This document shows positions 34,087 to 43,355 of a stretch of 64,000 nucleotides of DNA, in pieces. The notes beneath the pieces were generated by a model. The model saw nothing but the letters and a program-made list of their open reading frames with translations, had not been told where the DNA came from and did not search any database. How positions within the stretch are numbered: position 1 is the first letter of the stretch; every line of letters starts with the position of its first letter. The position numbers and the translations under genes are program-made. Location of the stretch: assembly GCF_003991425.1 (NCBI RefSeq), contig NZ_CP034346.1, positions 2,207,501-2,271,500 of the forward strand, read 5' to 3'. Origin of the DNA: Paenibacillus lutimineralis (GTDB lineage Bacteria; Bacillota; Bacilli; Paenibacillales; Paenibacillaceae).

Positions 34087-36888
34087 ATGGAACAAAAAAA
34101 CTGGCACCAGTGGAATGGGGAAGAGCTTCTGGAGCTGTTGAACGTGAAGCGCGAACAGGGCCTGACCCGGGATGAGGCGCAGAGGAGACGGGAAGAGAAC
34201 GGCTGGAACGAATTGTCGGAGGGCAAGCGGGTATCTCCGCTGCTGCTGTTCCTGAACCAGTTTAAAGATTTCATGATGCTCGTATTAATGGGAGCTACGC
34301 TCATATCGGGAATTCTAGGCGAATATTTGGACGCCATTACGATTATTGCCATTGTAATCCTGAACGGTGTGCTCGGGTTCATTCAGGAATTCCGAGCTGA
34401 GCGTTCACTGCGAGCCTTGAAGCAGTTGTCTGCTCCCCACGCGAAGGTTCTTCGTGACGGGACCATCGAGCATATTCCGGCCAAGGAGCTTGTTCCCGGC
34501 GATATCGTAATCGTTGAGAGTGGAGATCGGATTCCGGCAGACGTTCGCTGGCTGTCTGTAAGCAGTATGGATGTCGAGGAGTCCGCATTGACTGGGGAAT
34601 CCCATCCCGTTGGCAAGCATGCCGGGGTGCTCCGCGAGGCGGAGGTGCCGCTGGGCGACCAGAAGAACCTGGGCTTTATGGGTACGATGGTGACCCGTGG
34701 CAGTGGCAGAGGAATCGTCGTTCGTACAGGCATGGATACAGAGATGGGTAAAATAGCAGATCTAATCCAAAATACCGATTCCCAGGAGACTCCGCTGCAG
34801 CGCCGTCTTGAGCAGCTGGGCAAAATATTGATATATCTCTCGCTGGGGCTCACGGTACTGGTCGTCCTCGTCGGTATTCTACATGGACAACCGCCCGGGG
34901 CCATGTTCTTAGCTGGGGTGAGCTTGGCTGTAGCGGCGATACCCGAGGGTCTGCCGGCGATCGTCACAATTGCGCTAGCACTTGGCGTACAGCGTATGAT
35001 CAAGCGCAAGGCGATTGTCCGCAAGCTTCCTTCCGTTGAGACATTGGGCTGTGCTTCGGTCATATGCTCGGATAAGACAGGAACGTTAACACAGAACAAA
35101 ATGACAGTAACCCATGTGTGGCTTGAAGGGCGAGCCCTGGAAGTAACAGGCGACGGCTATGAGCCAGTCGGTCAGATATTGGAGCATGGACGATCGGTTG
35201 ATCTTAAGAAAGATCAGAGCTTGCGCCGGCTGCTGCAGGTCAGCTCGCTGTGTGGAAATGCCGTGATCCATGAGGAAGACGGCGACCAGCAAGCGAAGCG
35301 CAAGGGGAAGGAACGGGAGGAGACCGCTGCTTCACGGTGGAAGCTGAAGGGGGATCCGACCGAAGGAGCGCTCGTTACGCTGGCAGCGAAGATGGGCTTA
35401 TCTCCAAGCGCGCTCGGCAGCATATATACACGCGAGAAGGAATTGCCATTTGATTCTGACCGCAAGCGAATGTCTGTTATCGTATCCCACCAGGGCGGAA
35501 AAATGGCGCTCGTCAAGGGAGCGCCGGATATGCTGCTGGAGAAATGCTCCTATATATTGTGGGACGGCAAGGTGGTTCCCTTCACCGGGACCTTCCGTCA
35601 GAAGGTCCAGGCTGCTAACGAGGGAATGGCGCGGAACGCGTTGCGTGTACTCGGACTGGCATACCGCGACTTGAGACATGATGATGCGGTCGAGTCAGAA
35701 GCGGATGTCGAGTCTCAATTAATATTCATCGGACTGGCCGGGATGATCGATCCGCCGCGCCGTGAGGCACGGGAGGCGATATCTGTCTGCCGCCGTGCTG
35801 GTATCAAGACAGTGATGATTACAGGCGACCACGGTCTGACAGCTGAAGCGATTGCCGCCGAACTCGGCATTATTCCGAGGGGTGGACGCACCATGTCCGG
35901 CAATCAGTTGGCTGCCATCAGTGATGAGGAGCTGGATCTTCAAATTGATCAGATCTATGTCTACTCCCGTGTTGCACCGGAACACAAGCTGCGGATTGTC
36001 AAGTCGCTGCAGCGTAAAGGCCATGTCGTAGCCATGACTGGCGATGGCGTCAACGATGCCCCGGCGATTAAGGCGGCGGATATTGGAATCGCAATGGGTA
36101 TTACCGGCACTGATGTATCTAAGGAGGCCTCTTCCCTAATACTCAGTGATGACAACTTCTCCTCCATCGTGGCGGCGATTGAGGAAGGACGGAATATTTA
36201 CGAGAACATCCGCAAGTTCATCCGCTACTTACTCGCTTCCAATGTCGGTGAGATATTAACGATGTTCTTCGCCATGTTGGCCGGGCTGCCGCTACCGCTA
36301 CTGCCGATTCAGATCTTGTGGGTTAATCTCGTTACAGACGGTTTGCCAGCGATGGCGCTTGGTGTAGACCAACCGGAGAAAGATTTAATGGAACACAAGC
36401 CGCGCGGAGCGAAAGAGAATATTTTTGCACGTAGACTAGGCTGGAAAATTATTAGCCGCGGATTGTTGATCGGCTTCTGTACGCTCGGGGCCTTCTGGAT
36501 CACGTTGCATAGCGCACCGGATGACCCAGCTCAGCTAGCCAAGGCGCAGTCAGTTGCTTTCGCAACATTGGTCATGGCCCAGCTGATTCATGTGTTCGAC
36601 TGCCGGAGTTCACGTTCGATTTTCCATCGCAACATCCTACAGAACCGTTATCTTGTCGTAGCTGTACTATCATCCGTACTCCTGCTGCTCGGGGTCATGT
36701 ATATCGAGAGTCTGCAGCCGATCTTCAAGACGGTTCCGCTCGGTTTCCGTGAATGGGCGCTCAGCTTCGTTGCTGCAGGCATACCGACGTTCCTGCTTGG
36801 GGCAGGCAGTGTCTGGTCGGGACGCCGTCGCAAGTATAACGGTCCAAGACAGATGATCTCGGCGAAAAGTACAAATATTCGTGCATAA
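34087..36888 (+). CDS. P-type Ca2+-transporting ATPase (P2A, YloB-like)
   Basis: 933-residue ATP-driven Ca2+ pump of the SERCA/PMR1 type, homologue of B. subtilis YloB. Motifs: ALTGES (actuator), [12 protein letters not shown] in M4 with the Ca-ligand Glu, [13 protein letters not shown] (phosphorylated Asp), [11 protein letters not shown] (nucleotide site), [13 protein letters not shown], and [15 protein letters not shown] in M6 with the Asn, Thr and Asp ligands. Ten membrane segments are expected. The ATG at 34087 is preferred because GGGAGGGG is 10 nt upstream; the GTG at 34033 has no site. Second gene of the yloA-recG block. Confidence 0.93.
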   Translation: MEQKNWHQWNGEELLELLNVKREQGLTRDEAQRRREENGWNELSEGKRVSPLLLFLNQFKDFMMLVLMGATLISGILGEYLDAITIIAIVILNGVLGFIQEFRAERSLRALKQLSAPHAKVLRDGTIEHIPAKELVPGDIVIVESGDRIPADVRWLSVSSMDVEESALTGESHPVGKHAGVLREAEVPLGDQKNLGFMGTMVTRGSGRGIVVRTGMDTEMGKIADLIQNTDSQETPLQRRLEQLGKILIYLSLGLTVLVVLVGILHGQPPGAMFLAGVSLAVAAIPEGLPAIVTIALALGVQRMIKRKAIVRKLPSVETLGCASVICSDKTGTLTQNKMTVTHVWLEGRALEVTGDGYEPVGQILEHGRSVDLKKDQSLRRLLQVSSLCGNAVIHEEDGDQQAKRKGKEREETAASRWKLKGDPTEGALVTLAAKMGLSPSALGSIYTREKELPFDSDRKRMSVIVSHQGGKMALVKGAPDMLLEKCSYILWDGKVVPFTGTFRQKVQAANEGMARNALRVLGLAYRDLRHDDAVESEADVESQLIFIGLAGMIDPPRREAREAISVCRRAGIKTVMITGDHGLTAEAIAAELGIIPRGGRTMSGNQLAAISDEELDLQIDQIYVYSRVAPEHKLRIVKSLQRKGHVVAMTGDGVNDAPAIKAADIGIAMGITGTDVSKEASSLILSDDNFSSIVAAIEEGRNIYENIRKFIRYLLASNVGEILTMFFAMLAGLPLPLLPIQILWVNLVTDGLPAMALGVDQPEKDLMEHKPRGAKENIFARRLGWKIISRGLLIGFCTLGAFWITLHSAPDDPAQLAKAQSVAFATLVMAQLIHVFDCRSSRSIFHRNILQNRYLVVAVLSSVLLLLGVMYIESLQPIFKTVPLGFREWALSFVAAGIPTFLLGAGSVWSGRRRKYNGPRQMISAKSTNIRA

Positions 36889-36981
36889 AATCAATACCTT
36901 TTACAGCGCGCAAAATATAGACTAACCCCATAAAGTATTGCTCTGACAACTCAAGACAGGGCTCTAGGGAGTGGGGTTAGA

Positions 36982-37815
36982 ATGGAATTTACGAAAATGC
37001 ATGGTCTGGGTAATGATTTTCTGGTGTTCTACAGAGAGCAGGAATTGCCGCAGAATGTCTCGGATTTGGCTATAAAATGGTGCAACCGATATTTCGGTGT
37101 GGGAGCGGACGGTCTGGTGTTTATTTTGCCGTCTGATCAAGCCGACTTTAAGATGAGAATTATTAATTCTGACGGTACAGAGGCTGAACAATGCGGAAAT
37201 GCAATCCGCTGTGTCTCCAAATACGTCTACGAGGCAGGTCATACAGAGAAGCTGCGGATGACGTTCGAGACGCTTGGCGCCGGCGTCCAGGAGGTTCTTC
37301 TCAAGGTAGTAGATGGAGACGTTAAGAACGTTCGGGTTGATATGGGCGAGCCGATTCTGGAAGGAACTAAGATTCCGACGACGCTGGAAGGTGAGACTGT
37401 TATGGGACAGCCGATTGAAAGTAATGGGCAGTGGTTCAACTTTACAGCCGTATCGATGGGCAATCCTCATTGCGTCATTTATGTGGACGATGCGCCGCAT
37501 TTTGAATTGGAGACATGGGGGCCACAGCTGGAGACACATCCGTACTTCCCAAGGAAGACGAATGTAGAATTTGCCACCGTGACCTCGCCTGAGCGGATCG
37601 AGATGAGGGTATGGGAACGCGGCGCGGGTCCAACCCTGGCCTGCGGCAGCGGCGCATGTGCGACTTTGGTATCCTCCGTACTCAATGGGTACACGCAACG
37701 CAAAGCCTGGGTTGGTTTGAAGGGCGGCGATCTCTATATTGAATGGAACCCTAGCGATAACCATGTGTATATGACTGGACCTGCAGAGATCGTATATCAA
37801 GGTGAAATTGAATAA
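36982..37815 (+). CDS. dapF: Diaminopimelate epimerase
   Basis: Converts LL- to meso-diaminopimelate for lysine and peptidoglycan synthesis. 277 residues with the two catalytic cysteines in EQCGNAIRC and LACGSGACA, plus the N-terminal KMHGLGNDF and NSDGTEAEQ motifs. GGGAGTGGGG precedes the ATG. Not part of the ylo cluster in B. subtilis, so its place between yloB and yicC is lineage-specific. Ends in a strong terminator. Confidence 0.96.
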   Translation: MEFTKMHGLGNDFLVFYREQELPQNVSDLAIKWCNRYFGVGADGLVFILPSDQADFKMRIINSDGTEAEQCGNAIRCVSKYVYEAGHTEKLRMTFETLGAGVQEVLLKVVDGDVKNVRVDMGEPILEGTKIPTTLEGETVMGQPIESNGQWFNFTAVSMGNPHCVIYVDDAPHFELETWGPQLETHPYFPRKTNVEFATVTSPERIEMRVWERGAGPTLACGSGACATLVSSVLNGYTQRKAWVGLKGGDLYIEWNPSDNHVYMTGPAEIVYQGEIE

Positions 37816-37824
37816 TATTTTGTT

Positions 37825-37851
37825 AAAAAAGGCCTGCAGGCCTTTTTTTGT
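37825..37851 (+). terminator. Intrinsic terminator of dapF
   Basis: AAAAAAGGCCTGCAGGCC then seven T; perfect stem. Confidence 0.85.
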
Positions 37852-37877
37852 GTGAAGTTCTATCATTTCCTTATCAA

Positions 37878-37907
37878 TTGACGGAAATTATGATAAATTA
37901 ATATGAA
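37878..37907 (+). promoter_or_regulatory. Possible promoter of the methyltransferase/MTHFR gene
   Basis: TTGACG followed after 17-18 bp by an ATATGA/TATGAA hexamer. The whole 105-bp gap holds no SAM riboswitch. Confidence 0.4.
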
Positions 37908-37955
37908 ACTAAAGCGAAGTCAAGCTACCATTACTTATATCAAGGAGGGGCTCAT

Positions 37956-39842
37956 ATGAGGCCAGATCTGCGTCAAACGTGGAAAAATGAAGTTTTAATC
38001 GGCGATGGAGCTATGGGTACCTACCTGCACCAGTTGGGCTTTTCCGTCGGCATTTCCTATGAGGAGATGAATTTGACTCGCCCGGACGTGATTCAAGATG
38101 TGCACCGCCGCTATATTGATGCAGGTGCTAGATTAATAGAGACGAATACGTTCTCCGCGAATTTCTATAAATTATCCAAGTTTGGTCTGGAGGACCAGGT
38201 AGCGGATATTAACCGCGCTGCAGCACGCATTGCTAGACAGGCGGCCGGTCCTGACATATTTGTCGCTGGCGCTGTGGGGACGATTCGTGGTGGCAAGCGC
38301 GTCAATGTGACCGACCAGGAATTGGTCAAATACTTCGACGAGCAGATGACTGCCTTACTGACGGAGGATGTAGATGCGCTCATTCTGGAGACCTTCTACG
38401 ATCTGAGAGAGATGCGACTTGCACTTGGACGCGCTCGCCATCTGACCCCATTGCCGATCATTTGTCAGTTTGCCGTTGATCAATTGGGAAGAACGTTAGA
38501 TGGCTACTCTATTGAGGAAGCTTTCGGAATTCTCCAGGCGGAGGGGGCCGATGTACTTGGCTTCAACTGTCATTCCGGACCAAAGGGCATTATGAGCGTT
38601 ATGGAGAGATTGAATGGTCCGCTGAATATGCCGTTGTCCGTATTTCCGAACGCAGGTTTGGCGGATTACGTAGATGGAGAATATGTATATGGGGCTACTC
38701 CTGCATATTTTGGTGAATGTGCAGTGTCGTTTTCCGATTTGGGATCACGCTTGATCGGGGGATGCTGCGGCACTACTCCGGAACATATCGCAGCTACGGC
38801 TAGAGCGCTGGCCGACTATAATCCAGCTTCATTAACAGAAGGTCGCTCGCTTCCAACAGTCCTTGAATCGATTCAGGTACTTGAACGTGAACTGGATAAT
38901 GGAGACAATAACCGGGCGGACAATACTCCGAATATCGTAGATCTGGTAGAAGAACGACATACGGTTATCGTGGAGCTGGATCCTCCACGGGATCTGGATA
39001 CAAGCAAGTTCATGGCCGGGGCAAAAGCTCTAAAAGAAGCGGGAGTCGATGCCTTGACACTGGCTGATAATTCTCTGGCTGTCACAAGGATGAGCAATAT
39101 GGCGCTTGGCTCACGCGTACAATCTGAGATTGGACTACGGCCGCTTATTCATATCGCCTGCCGTGATCGCAATCTGATCGGTACACAGTCACATTTGATG
39201 GGATTCGATGCCCTCGGCATTGATCATGTTCTGGCCGTGACGGGTGATCCAGCTCGCTTTGGGGATTTGCCAGGAGCCAGCTCGGTTTACGACCTCACCT
39301 CCTTTGAGATTATCCGCATGATCAAGCAGTTAAATGAAGGTACTGCGTTCTCGGGCAAGCCGCTTAAGCATCGCGCCAACTTTGTGATCGGCGCTGCTTT
39401 TAACCCGAATGTGAAGTATCTGAACAAAGCTGTAGAGCGGCTTGAGAAGAAAATCGCTTCAGGTGCGGATTACATTATGACCCAACCGGTCTATGATCCT
39501 GAACTGATCGTAGCGATCCGTGAGGCGACCGCTCATCTCGACATTCCGATCTTCCTTGGTATTATGCCGCTGGCAAGCGGTAAGAACGCTGAGTACCTGC
39601 ATAACGAGGTTCCAGGCATTACGCTGCCTGAGTCCGTACGCAAGCGGATGGAGGGGCTTCAGGGGGCAGAGGGTCGTGCTATAGGCGTAGAGATTGCCAA
39701 GGAACTGCTTGATACAGCAATGCAGCATTTTAACGGCATTTATTTGATGACTCCTTTCATGTTCTATGAAATGACTGTAGCTTTGACAAATTATGTTCAT
39801 GAGAAGTCGATGCACCGGGCTTCCCACTTGTCTCGTTCATAA
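37956..39842 (+). CDS. yitJ: Bifunctional homocysteine S-methyltransferase / methylenetetrahydrofolate reductase
   Basis: 628-residue fusion like B. subtilis YitJ. Residues about 1-310 form the zinc-dependent Hcy methyltransferase barrel: IGDGAMGTYLHQLG, NFSAN-type ETNTFSANF, FNCHSGP with the first Zn Cys, and GGCCGTTPEHI with the Cys pair. Residues about 335-620 form an FAD-dependent MTHFR barrel (ELDPPRDLDTSKF, VTGDPARFGDLPGASS, MTQPVYDP). It generates and uses methyl groups for methionine synthesis. AAGGAGGGG lies before the ATG. Confidence 0.93.
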   Translation: MRPDLRQTWKNEVLIGDGAMGTYLHQLGFSVGISYEEMNLTRPDVIQDVHRRYIDAGARLIETNTFSANFYKLSKFGLEDQVADINRAAARIARQAAGPDIFVAGAVGTIRGGKRVNVTDQELVKYFDEQMTALLTEDVDALILETFYDLREMRLALGRARHLTPLPIICQFAVDQLGRTLDGYSIEEAFGILQAEGADVLGFNCHSGPKGIMSVMERLNGPLNMPLSVFPNAGLADYVDGEYVYGATPAYFGECAVSFSDLGSRLIGGCCGTTPEHIAATARALADYNPASLTEGRSLPTVLESIQVLERELDNGDNNRADNTPNIVDLVEERHTVIVELDPPRDLDTSKFMAGAKALKEAGVDALTLADNSLAVTRMSNMALGSRVQSEIGLRPLIHIACRDRNLIGTQSHLMGFDALGIDHVLAVTGDPARFGDLPGASSVYDLTSFEIIRMIKQLNEGTAFSGKPLKHRANFVIGAAFNPNVKYLNKAVERLEKKIASGADYIMTQPVYDPELIVAIREATAHLDIPIFLGIMPLASGKNAEYLHNEVPGITLPESVRKRMEGLQGAEGRAIGVEIAKELLDTAMQHFNGIYLMTPFMFYEMTVALTNYVHEKSMHRASHLSRS

Positions 39843-39877
39843 TTATCAATTACAATAGGGTAACGGATGTGATGTTC

Positions 39878-40765
39878 ATGTCTCACAGTATGACTGGGTA
39901 CGGTGGTTCCGCCAGATATTATGGCGGTTATAACATTCAATTTGAGATTAAGTCTGTCAATCATCGGTATTCCGAGGTTGTACTTCGGATGCCCCGAGAG
40001 TGGACTTGCTACGAGGATAAGCTGCGGCGGTTAGTTCAGGAGCATGTGAAGCGTGGCAGGATTGACGTATTCATAAGCAAGGAACGGGATGATGACAGTT
40101 CCTTGCCTTTTGTACTGAACCGTCCGGTTATTGAGGCTTATATACAGGCGAATGAAGAGCTGAAGCTGCATTACGGCATTGACTCTTCACTCACCGCTAA
40201 GGATTTGCTCACGCTGCCTGATGCTGTGATCGCTCCGGATCCATTGCTGGACGGAACTGTCACGGACGATCAGTGGGAGTCGGTTCTTATTGAAGGCCTT
40301 GAAGAAGCGCTGGATGGGCTTATCGCTATGCGAGAGCAAGAAGGGCTTCATCTGGTCTCTGACTTAGAGCAGCGTGTATCCAGGTTGCAGGAGATCCACG
40401 CCGACATCGTCAGATTGGCGCCAGAAGTAGTAGTGGACTACCGTAATCGGCTCAAAGGGCGACTCGCCGAACTGTTGGAGGGGGCTTTTGATGAACAGAG
40501 ATTCGCGATGGAGGTCGCCGTGTTTGCGGATCGTTCCAATATCGACGAAGAGCTAATTAGATTGAAGAGTCACTTCGAGCAGTGCCGCGGATTATTGCAA
40601 TCGGAAGGGCCGGTTGGACGGAAGCTGGATTTTTTGATACAGGAAATGAACCGGGAGACGAATACGATTGGTTCCAAGGCCAATCACCTGGCTCTGGTCA
40701 ACCGTGTAGTCGAGATGAAAGCAGAACTGGAGAAAATTCGTGAACAAGCGGCCAATCTCGAATAG
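39878..40765 (+). CDS. yicC: YicC family endoribonuclease
   Basis: 295 residues, homologue of B. subtilis YloC and E. coli YicC, linked to RNA decay and stationary-phase survival. Signature SMTGYGGSA at the N terminus, EIKSVNHRYSEVVLRMPREW, and C-terminal KLDFLIQEMNRETNTIGSKA. The ATG at 39878 is preferred: GGATGTGAT, close to the GGAGGTGAT consensus, lies just upstream and overlaps the two earlier in-frame starts (39869, 39872). Starts the run yicC-remA-gmk-rpoZ. Confidence 0.93.
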   Translation: MSHSMTGYGGSARYYGGYNIQFEIKSVNHRYSEVVLRMPREWTCYEDKLRRLVQEHVKRGRIDVFISKERDDDSSLPFVLNRPVIEAYIQANEELKLHYGIDSSLTAKDLLTLPDAVIAPDPLLDGTVTDDQWESVLIEGLEEALDGLIAMREQEGLHLVSDLEQRVSRLQEIHADIVRLAPEVVVDYRNRLKGRLAELLEGAFDEQRFAMEVAVFADRSNIDEELIRLKSHFEQCRGLLQSEGPVGRKLDFLIQEMNRETNTIGSKANHLALVNRVVEMKAELEKIREQAANLE

Positions 40766-40780
40766 CGTAACTAAGAGTAA

Positions 40781-40812
40781 GTGTTCAAAAGTGGATTTTT
40801 GAACTACCTCTC
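40781..40812. repeat. Terminus-only mini version of the dispersed element
   Basis: GTGTTCAAAAGTGGATTTTTGAACTACCTC: the two outer ends of the element fused with about 5 bp between, between yicC and remA. Confidence 0.5.
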
Positions 40813-40845
40813 AGAGTCAAGTAAATTAGGGGGAAAAACCTGGAT

Positions 40846-41109
40846 ATGGCAGCAATTAAACTTATTAACATTGGCTTTGGTAATATCGTATCAGCGAACC
40901 GAATCATTTCAATCGTGAGTCCTGAGTCTGCCCCAATCAAGCGGATTATTCAGGAGGCAAGAGACCGCCATATGCTGATCGATGCGACCTATGGACGTCG
41001 TACGCGTGCGGTAATTATTACCGACAGTGATCATGTCATATTGTCGGCGGTGCAGCCGGAGACGGTTGCTCATCGCTTATCCACCAAAGATGATGACAAC
41101 GACGAGTAA
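40846..41109 (+). CDS. remA: Extracellular matrix regulator RemA
   Basis: 87-residue DNA-binding protein (DUF370) that forms oligomers and activates matrix and osmoprotection genes in B. subtilis. [27 protein letters not shown] and [16 protein letters not shown] are diagnostic. GGGGG lies about 14 nt upstream, rather far. Order yicC-remA-gmk is conserved. Possible translational link to gmk, which begins 14 bp after the stop. Confidence 0.95.
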   Translation: MAAIKLINIGFGNIVSANRIISIVSPESAPIKRIIQEARDRHMLIDATYGRRTRAVIITDSDHVILSAVQPETVAHRLSTKDDDNDE

Positions 41110-41122
41110 AATGGAGAGAACT

Positions 41123-41707
41123 ATGGCTAAAGGTTTATTAATCGTATTATCAGGGCCGTCCGGTGTAGGTAAAGGGACGGTCTGCAATGAGTTGCGGGCT
41201 AGAATGCCTAAGCTCGTATATTCCGTGTCTGCCACGACGCGCCATCCGCGCCTCGGGGAAGAGAACGGGGTTAATTATTTCTTCAAGTCCCGCGAGCAAT
41301 TTATGGAGATGATCGAGAAGGATCAATTGCTCGAATATGCGGAATATGTAGGGAATTATTATGGTACTCCACGTGATTTCGTTGAGGAGACGCTTGAGAG
41401 CGGCCGCGATATTATTCTTGAAATCGAGGTACAGGGCGCGCTCAAGGTGAAGGAGAAATTTCCGGAGGGTGTGTTTGTATTTCTACTTCCTCCTTCCTTG
41501 GATGAATTGAAGGATCGCATTCAAGGGCGGGGAACAGAGAATCAGGCGACGATCGACCATCGGATGTCGGTTGCGGCTGATGAGATGAGATTGCTGGAAC
41601 AATATGACTACGCCGTAGTTAATGATGAGATTGATCATGCCTGCAGAAGGATTGAGGCCATCATTACGGCAGAGCATTGCAAAGTAAGAAAACCTGCCGA
41701 TATCTAA
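41123..41707 (+). CDS. gmk: Guanylate kinase
   Basis: Phosphorylates GMP to GDP. 194 residues: P-loop [30 protein letters not shown] (GMP site), [10 protein letters not shown] and [10 protein letters not shown]. The ATG at 41123 follows GGAGA; the frame extends further upstream into remA without support. Target of (p)ppGpp inhibition in Firmicutes. Confidence 0.96.
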   Translation: MAKGLLIVLSGPSGVGKGTVCNELRARMPKLVYSVSATTRHPRLGEENGVNYFFKSREQFMEMIEKDQLLEYAEYVGNYYGTPRDFVEETLESGRDIILEIEVQGALKVKEKFPEGVFVFLLPPSLDELKDRIQGRGTENQATIDHRMSVAADEMRLLEQYDYAVVNDEIDHACRRIEAIITAEHCKVRKPADI

Positions 41708-41747
41708 TATTCGGTAAACGAGTCTAATAGAAGAGGTGTGTTGCTTC

Positions 41748-41969
41748 ATGCTATATCCATCCATTGACAAGATGCTAGGCATCGTTGGTAGCAAGTATTC
41801 CCTAGTCGTAGCTGCTTCCCGTAGAGCTAGACAACTTAGAGAGGGCTCCAAGAGCGATCTTGAGCAGCCAAGATCCCATAAGCAAGTCGGTATCGCCTTA
41901 GAGGAAATTTACGGCGGTGTCGTCAAGCTTAAACCGGAAGTTGAAGAACCTGCAACAATCGAGAAATAA
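41748..41969 (+). CDS. rpoZ: RNA polymerase omega subunit
   Basis: 73 residues; omega folds around the beta' C terminus and stabilises the enzyme. MLYPSIDKMLGIVGSKYSLV and AASRRARQLREG, then the GIALEEIYGG motif. GAGGTG is 9 nt before the ATG at 41748. Confidence 0.95.
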   Translation: MLYPSIDKMLGIVGSKYSLVVAASRRARQLREGSKSDLEQPRSHKQVGIALEEIYGGVVKLKPEVEEPATIEK

Positions 41970-42002
41970 AATAGATCGACCTCGTGGTCATATGTTGATT
42001 TT

Positions 42003-42043
42003 GAACAACCTCTTTAGTTACAACCGCGAGGTTGTTATTTTTT
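42003..42043 (+). terminator. Intrinsic terminator of the yicC-rpoZ unit, built on an element terminus
   Basis: AACAACCTC pairs with GAGGTTGTT and is followed by ATTTTTTTC. The left arm lies in TTTTGAACAACCTCTTTA, the outer end of the dispersed element. Confidence 0.7.
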
Positions 42044-42134
42044 TCTGCTCATATTGGCTGGGACTGATTACTGCATCCCTTGTAAAGCAAGGGGAATTTG
42101 ACTTCGTGATAACTTGAAAGCGGGGGATAGGACG

Positions 42135-43355
42135 ATGTTAAACGGCAAAAAAATATTGCTTGGCGTTACAGGGGGAATCGCTGCATTCAAGGCGGCTTCG
42201 CTCTGTAGTATGCTTGTGAAGCAAGGGGCGGAAGTTCGCGTCATTATGACCGAATCGGCTACGAAATTCATTAGCGAGCTGACCTTACAGGCCTTATCCA
42301 AAAATGCTGTATACACGGATACCTTTGATGAGAAGAAGCCGGAGGCAATCGCCCATATTGAACTGGCAGACTGGGCTGATCTGGTGCTTGTTGCCCCGAT
42401 TACGGCGAATATGATCGGCAAAATGGCTGTGGGCATCGGAGACGATATGTTGTCGACAACTCTACTGGCTGTCACCGCACCGATTATGCTTGCTCCAGCG
42501 ATGAATGTTCATATGTATACTCATCCGGCCGTATCAAGGAATATGGCAGAGCTTAGATCGCGAGGCGTTCATATGATTGAGCCGGGCGTTGGACTACTGG
42601 CCTGCGGATATACGGGTAAGGGGAGAATGGAAGAGCCCGAAGCGATTGTAGAAGAAGTGAATCAATTCTTTAAGCGTCAGTCTAAGCGGGCTGATCTTCC
42701 ACTTGCCGGTAAGAAAGTTGTCGTAACCGCAGGAGGAACCATCGAACGTATTGACCCAGTCCGGTATATTACGAATGATTCTTCAGGTAAGATGGGATTT
42801 GCTGTCGCCAAGGCTGCACAAGAGCTAGGCGCTGACGTTACCCTTGTCGTCGCCCGTACGCAGGTGGCCCCTCCACTTAACATCAATACGGTATATGTAG
42901 AATCGGCTATGGAGATGTATGAGGCCGTTGCTAACGTATGGCAAGACACGGATATTTTAGTGAAGGCAGCTGCCGTAGCGGATTATCGACCGAAGAGTCC
43001 GGCTCAGCACAAAATTAAGAAATCGGGGGATGCTCTACAGCTGGAACTCGTTAAAAATATTGATATTCTGCAGACGCTAGGTCAACAGAAGACATCGCAG
43101 TTCCTGATTGGATTTGCAGCTGAGACGGAGAATCTGGAGCAGTATGCCATGGATAAGCTACAGCGTAAGAACTGTGATCTATTGATTGCCAATGATGTAA
43201 CCCAGGCAGGAGCGGGCTTTGGCATCGATACGAATATTGTGAACATCTATGATGCACAGGGTCTTGTGAAGTCGCTGCCTATGATGACTAAGGAGGAGAT
43301 GGGTCTCCATATTATGGAGCTCGCTGCGGAACGACTGGCGGGAGTTGGAAAATGA
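42135..43355 (+). CDS. coaBC: Bifunctional phosphopantothenoylcysteine decarboxylase / phosphopantothenate-cysteine ligase
   Basis: Two consecutive steps of coenzyme A synthesis. 406 residues: CoaC flavoprotein domain (about 1-180) with VTGGIAAFKAA, the His in THPAVSRNM and substrate clamp PAMN; CoaB domain (about 190-400) with VTAGGTIERIDPVRYITN and KAAAVADYRPK. GGGGGATAGG precedes the ATG at 42135. Overlaps priA by 4 nt (ATGA). Confidence 0.95.
   Translation: MLNGKKILLGVTGGIAAFKAASLCSMLVKQGAEVRVIMTESATKFISELTLQALSKNAVYTDTFDEKKPEAIAHIELADWADLVLVAPITANMIGKMAVGIGDDMLSTTLLAVTAPIMLAPAMNVHMYTHPAVSRNMAELRSRGVHMIEPGVGLLACGYTGKGRMEEPEAIVEEVNQFFKRQSKRADLPLAGKKVVVTAGGTIERIDPVRYITNDSSGKMGFAVAKAAQELGADVTLVVARTQVAPPLNINTVYVESAMEMYEAVANVWQDTDILVKAAAVADYRPKSPAQHKIKKSGDALQLELVKNIDILQTLGQQKTSQFLIGFAAETENLEQYAMDKLQRKNCDLLIANDVTQAGAGFGIDTNIVNIYDAQGLVKSLPMMTKEEMGLHIMELAAERLAGVGK

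Noticed and set aside
34383..35099. 238-codon minus-strand frame opposite the Ca2+-ATPase
   Set aside because: Ser/Thr/Pro-rich translation typical of the complement of a real gene.
36964..37866. 300-codon minus-strand frame opposite dapF
   Set aside because: Antisense to a gene with both catalytic cysteines; composition is unlike a real protein.
37852..37955. SAM riboswitch before the homocysteine methyltransferase gene
   Set aside because: The gap is only 104 bp, has none of the conserved S-box motifs, and shows no antiterminator structure.
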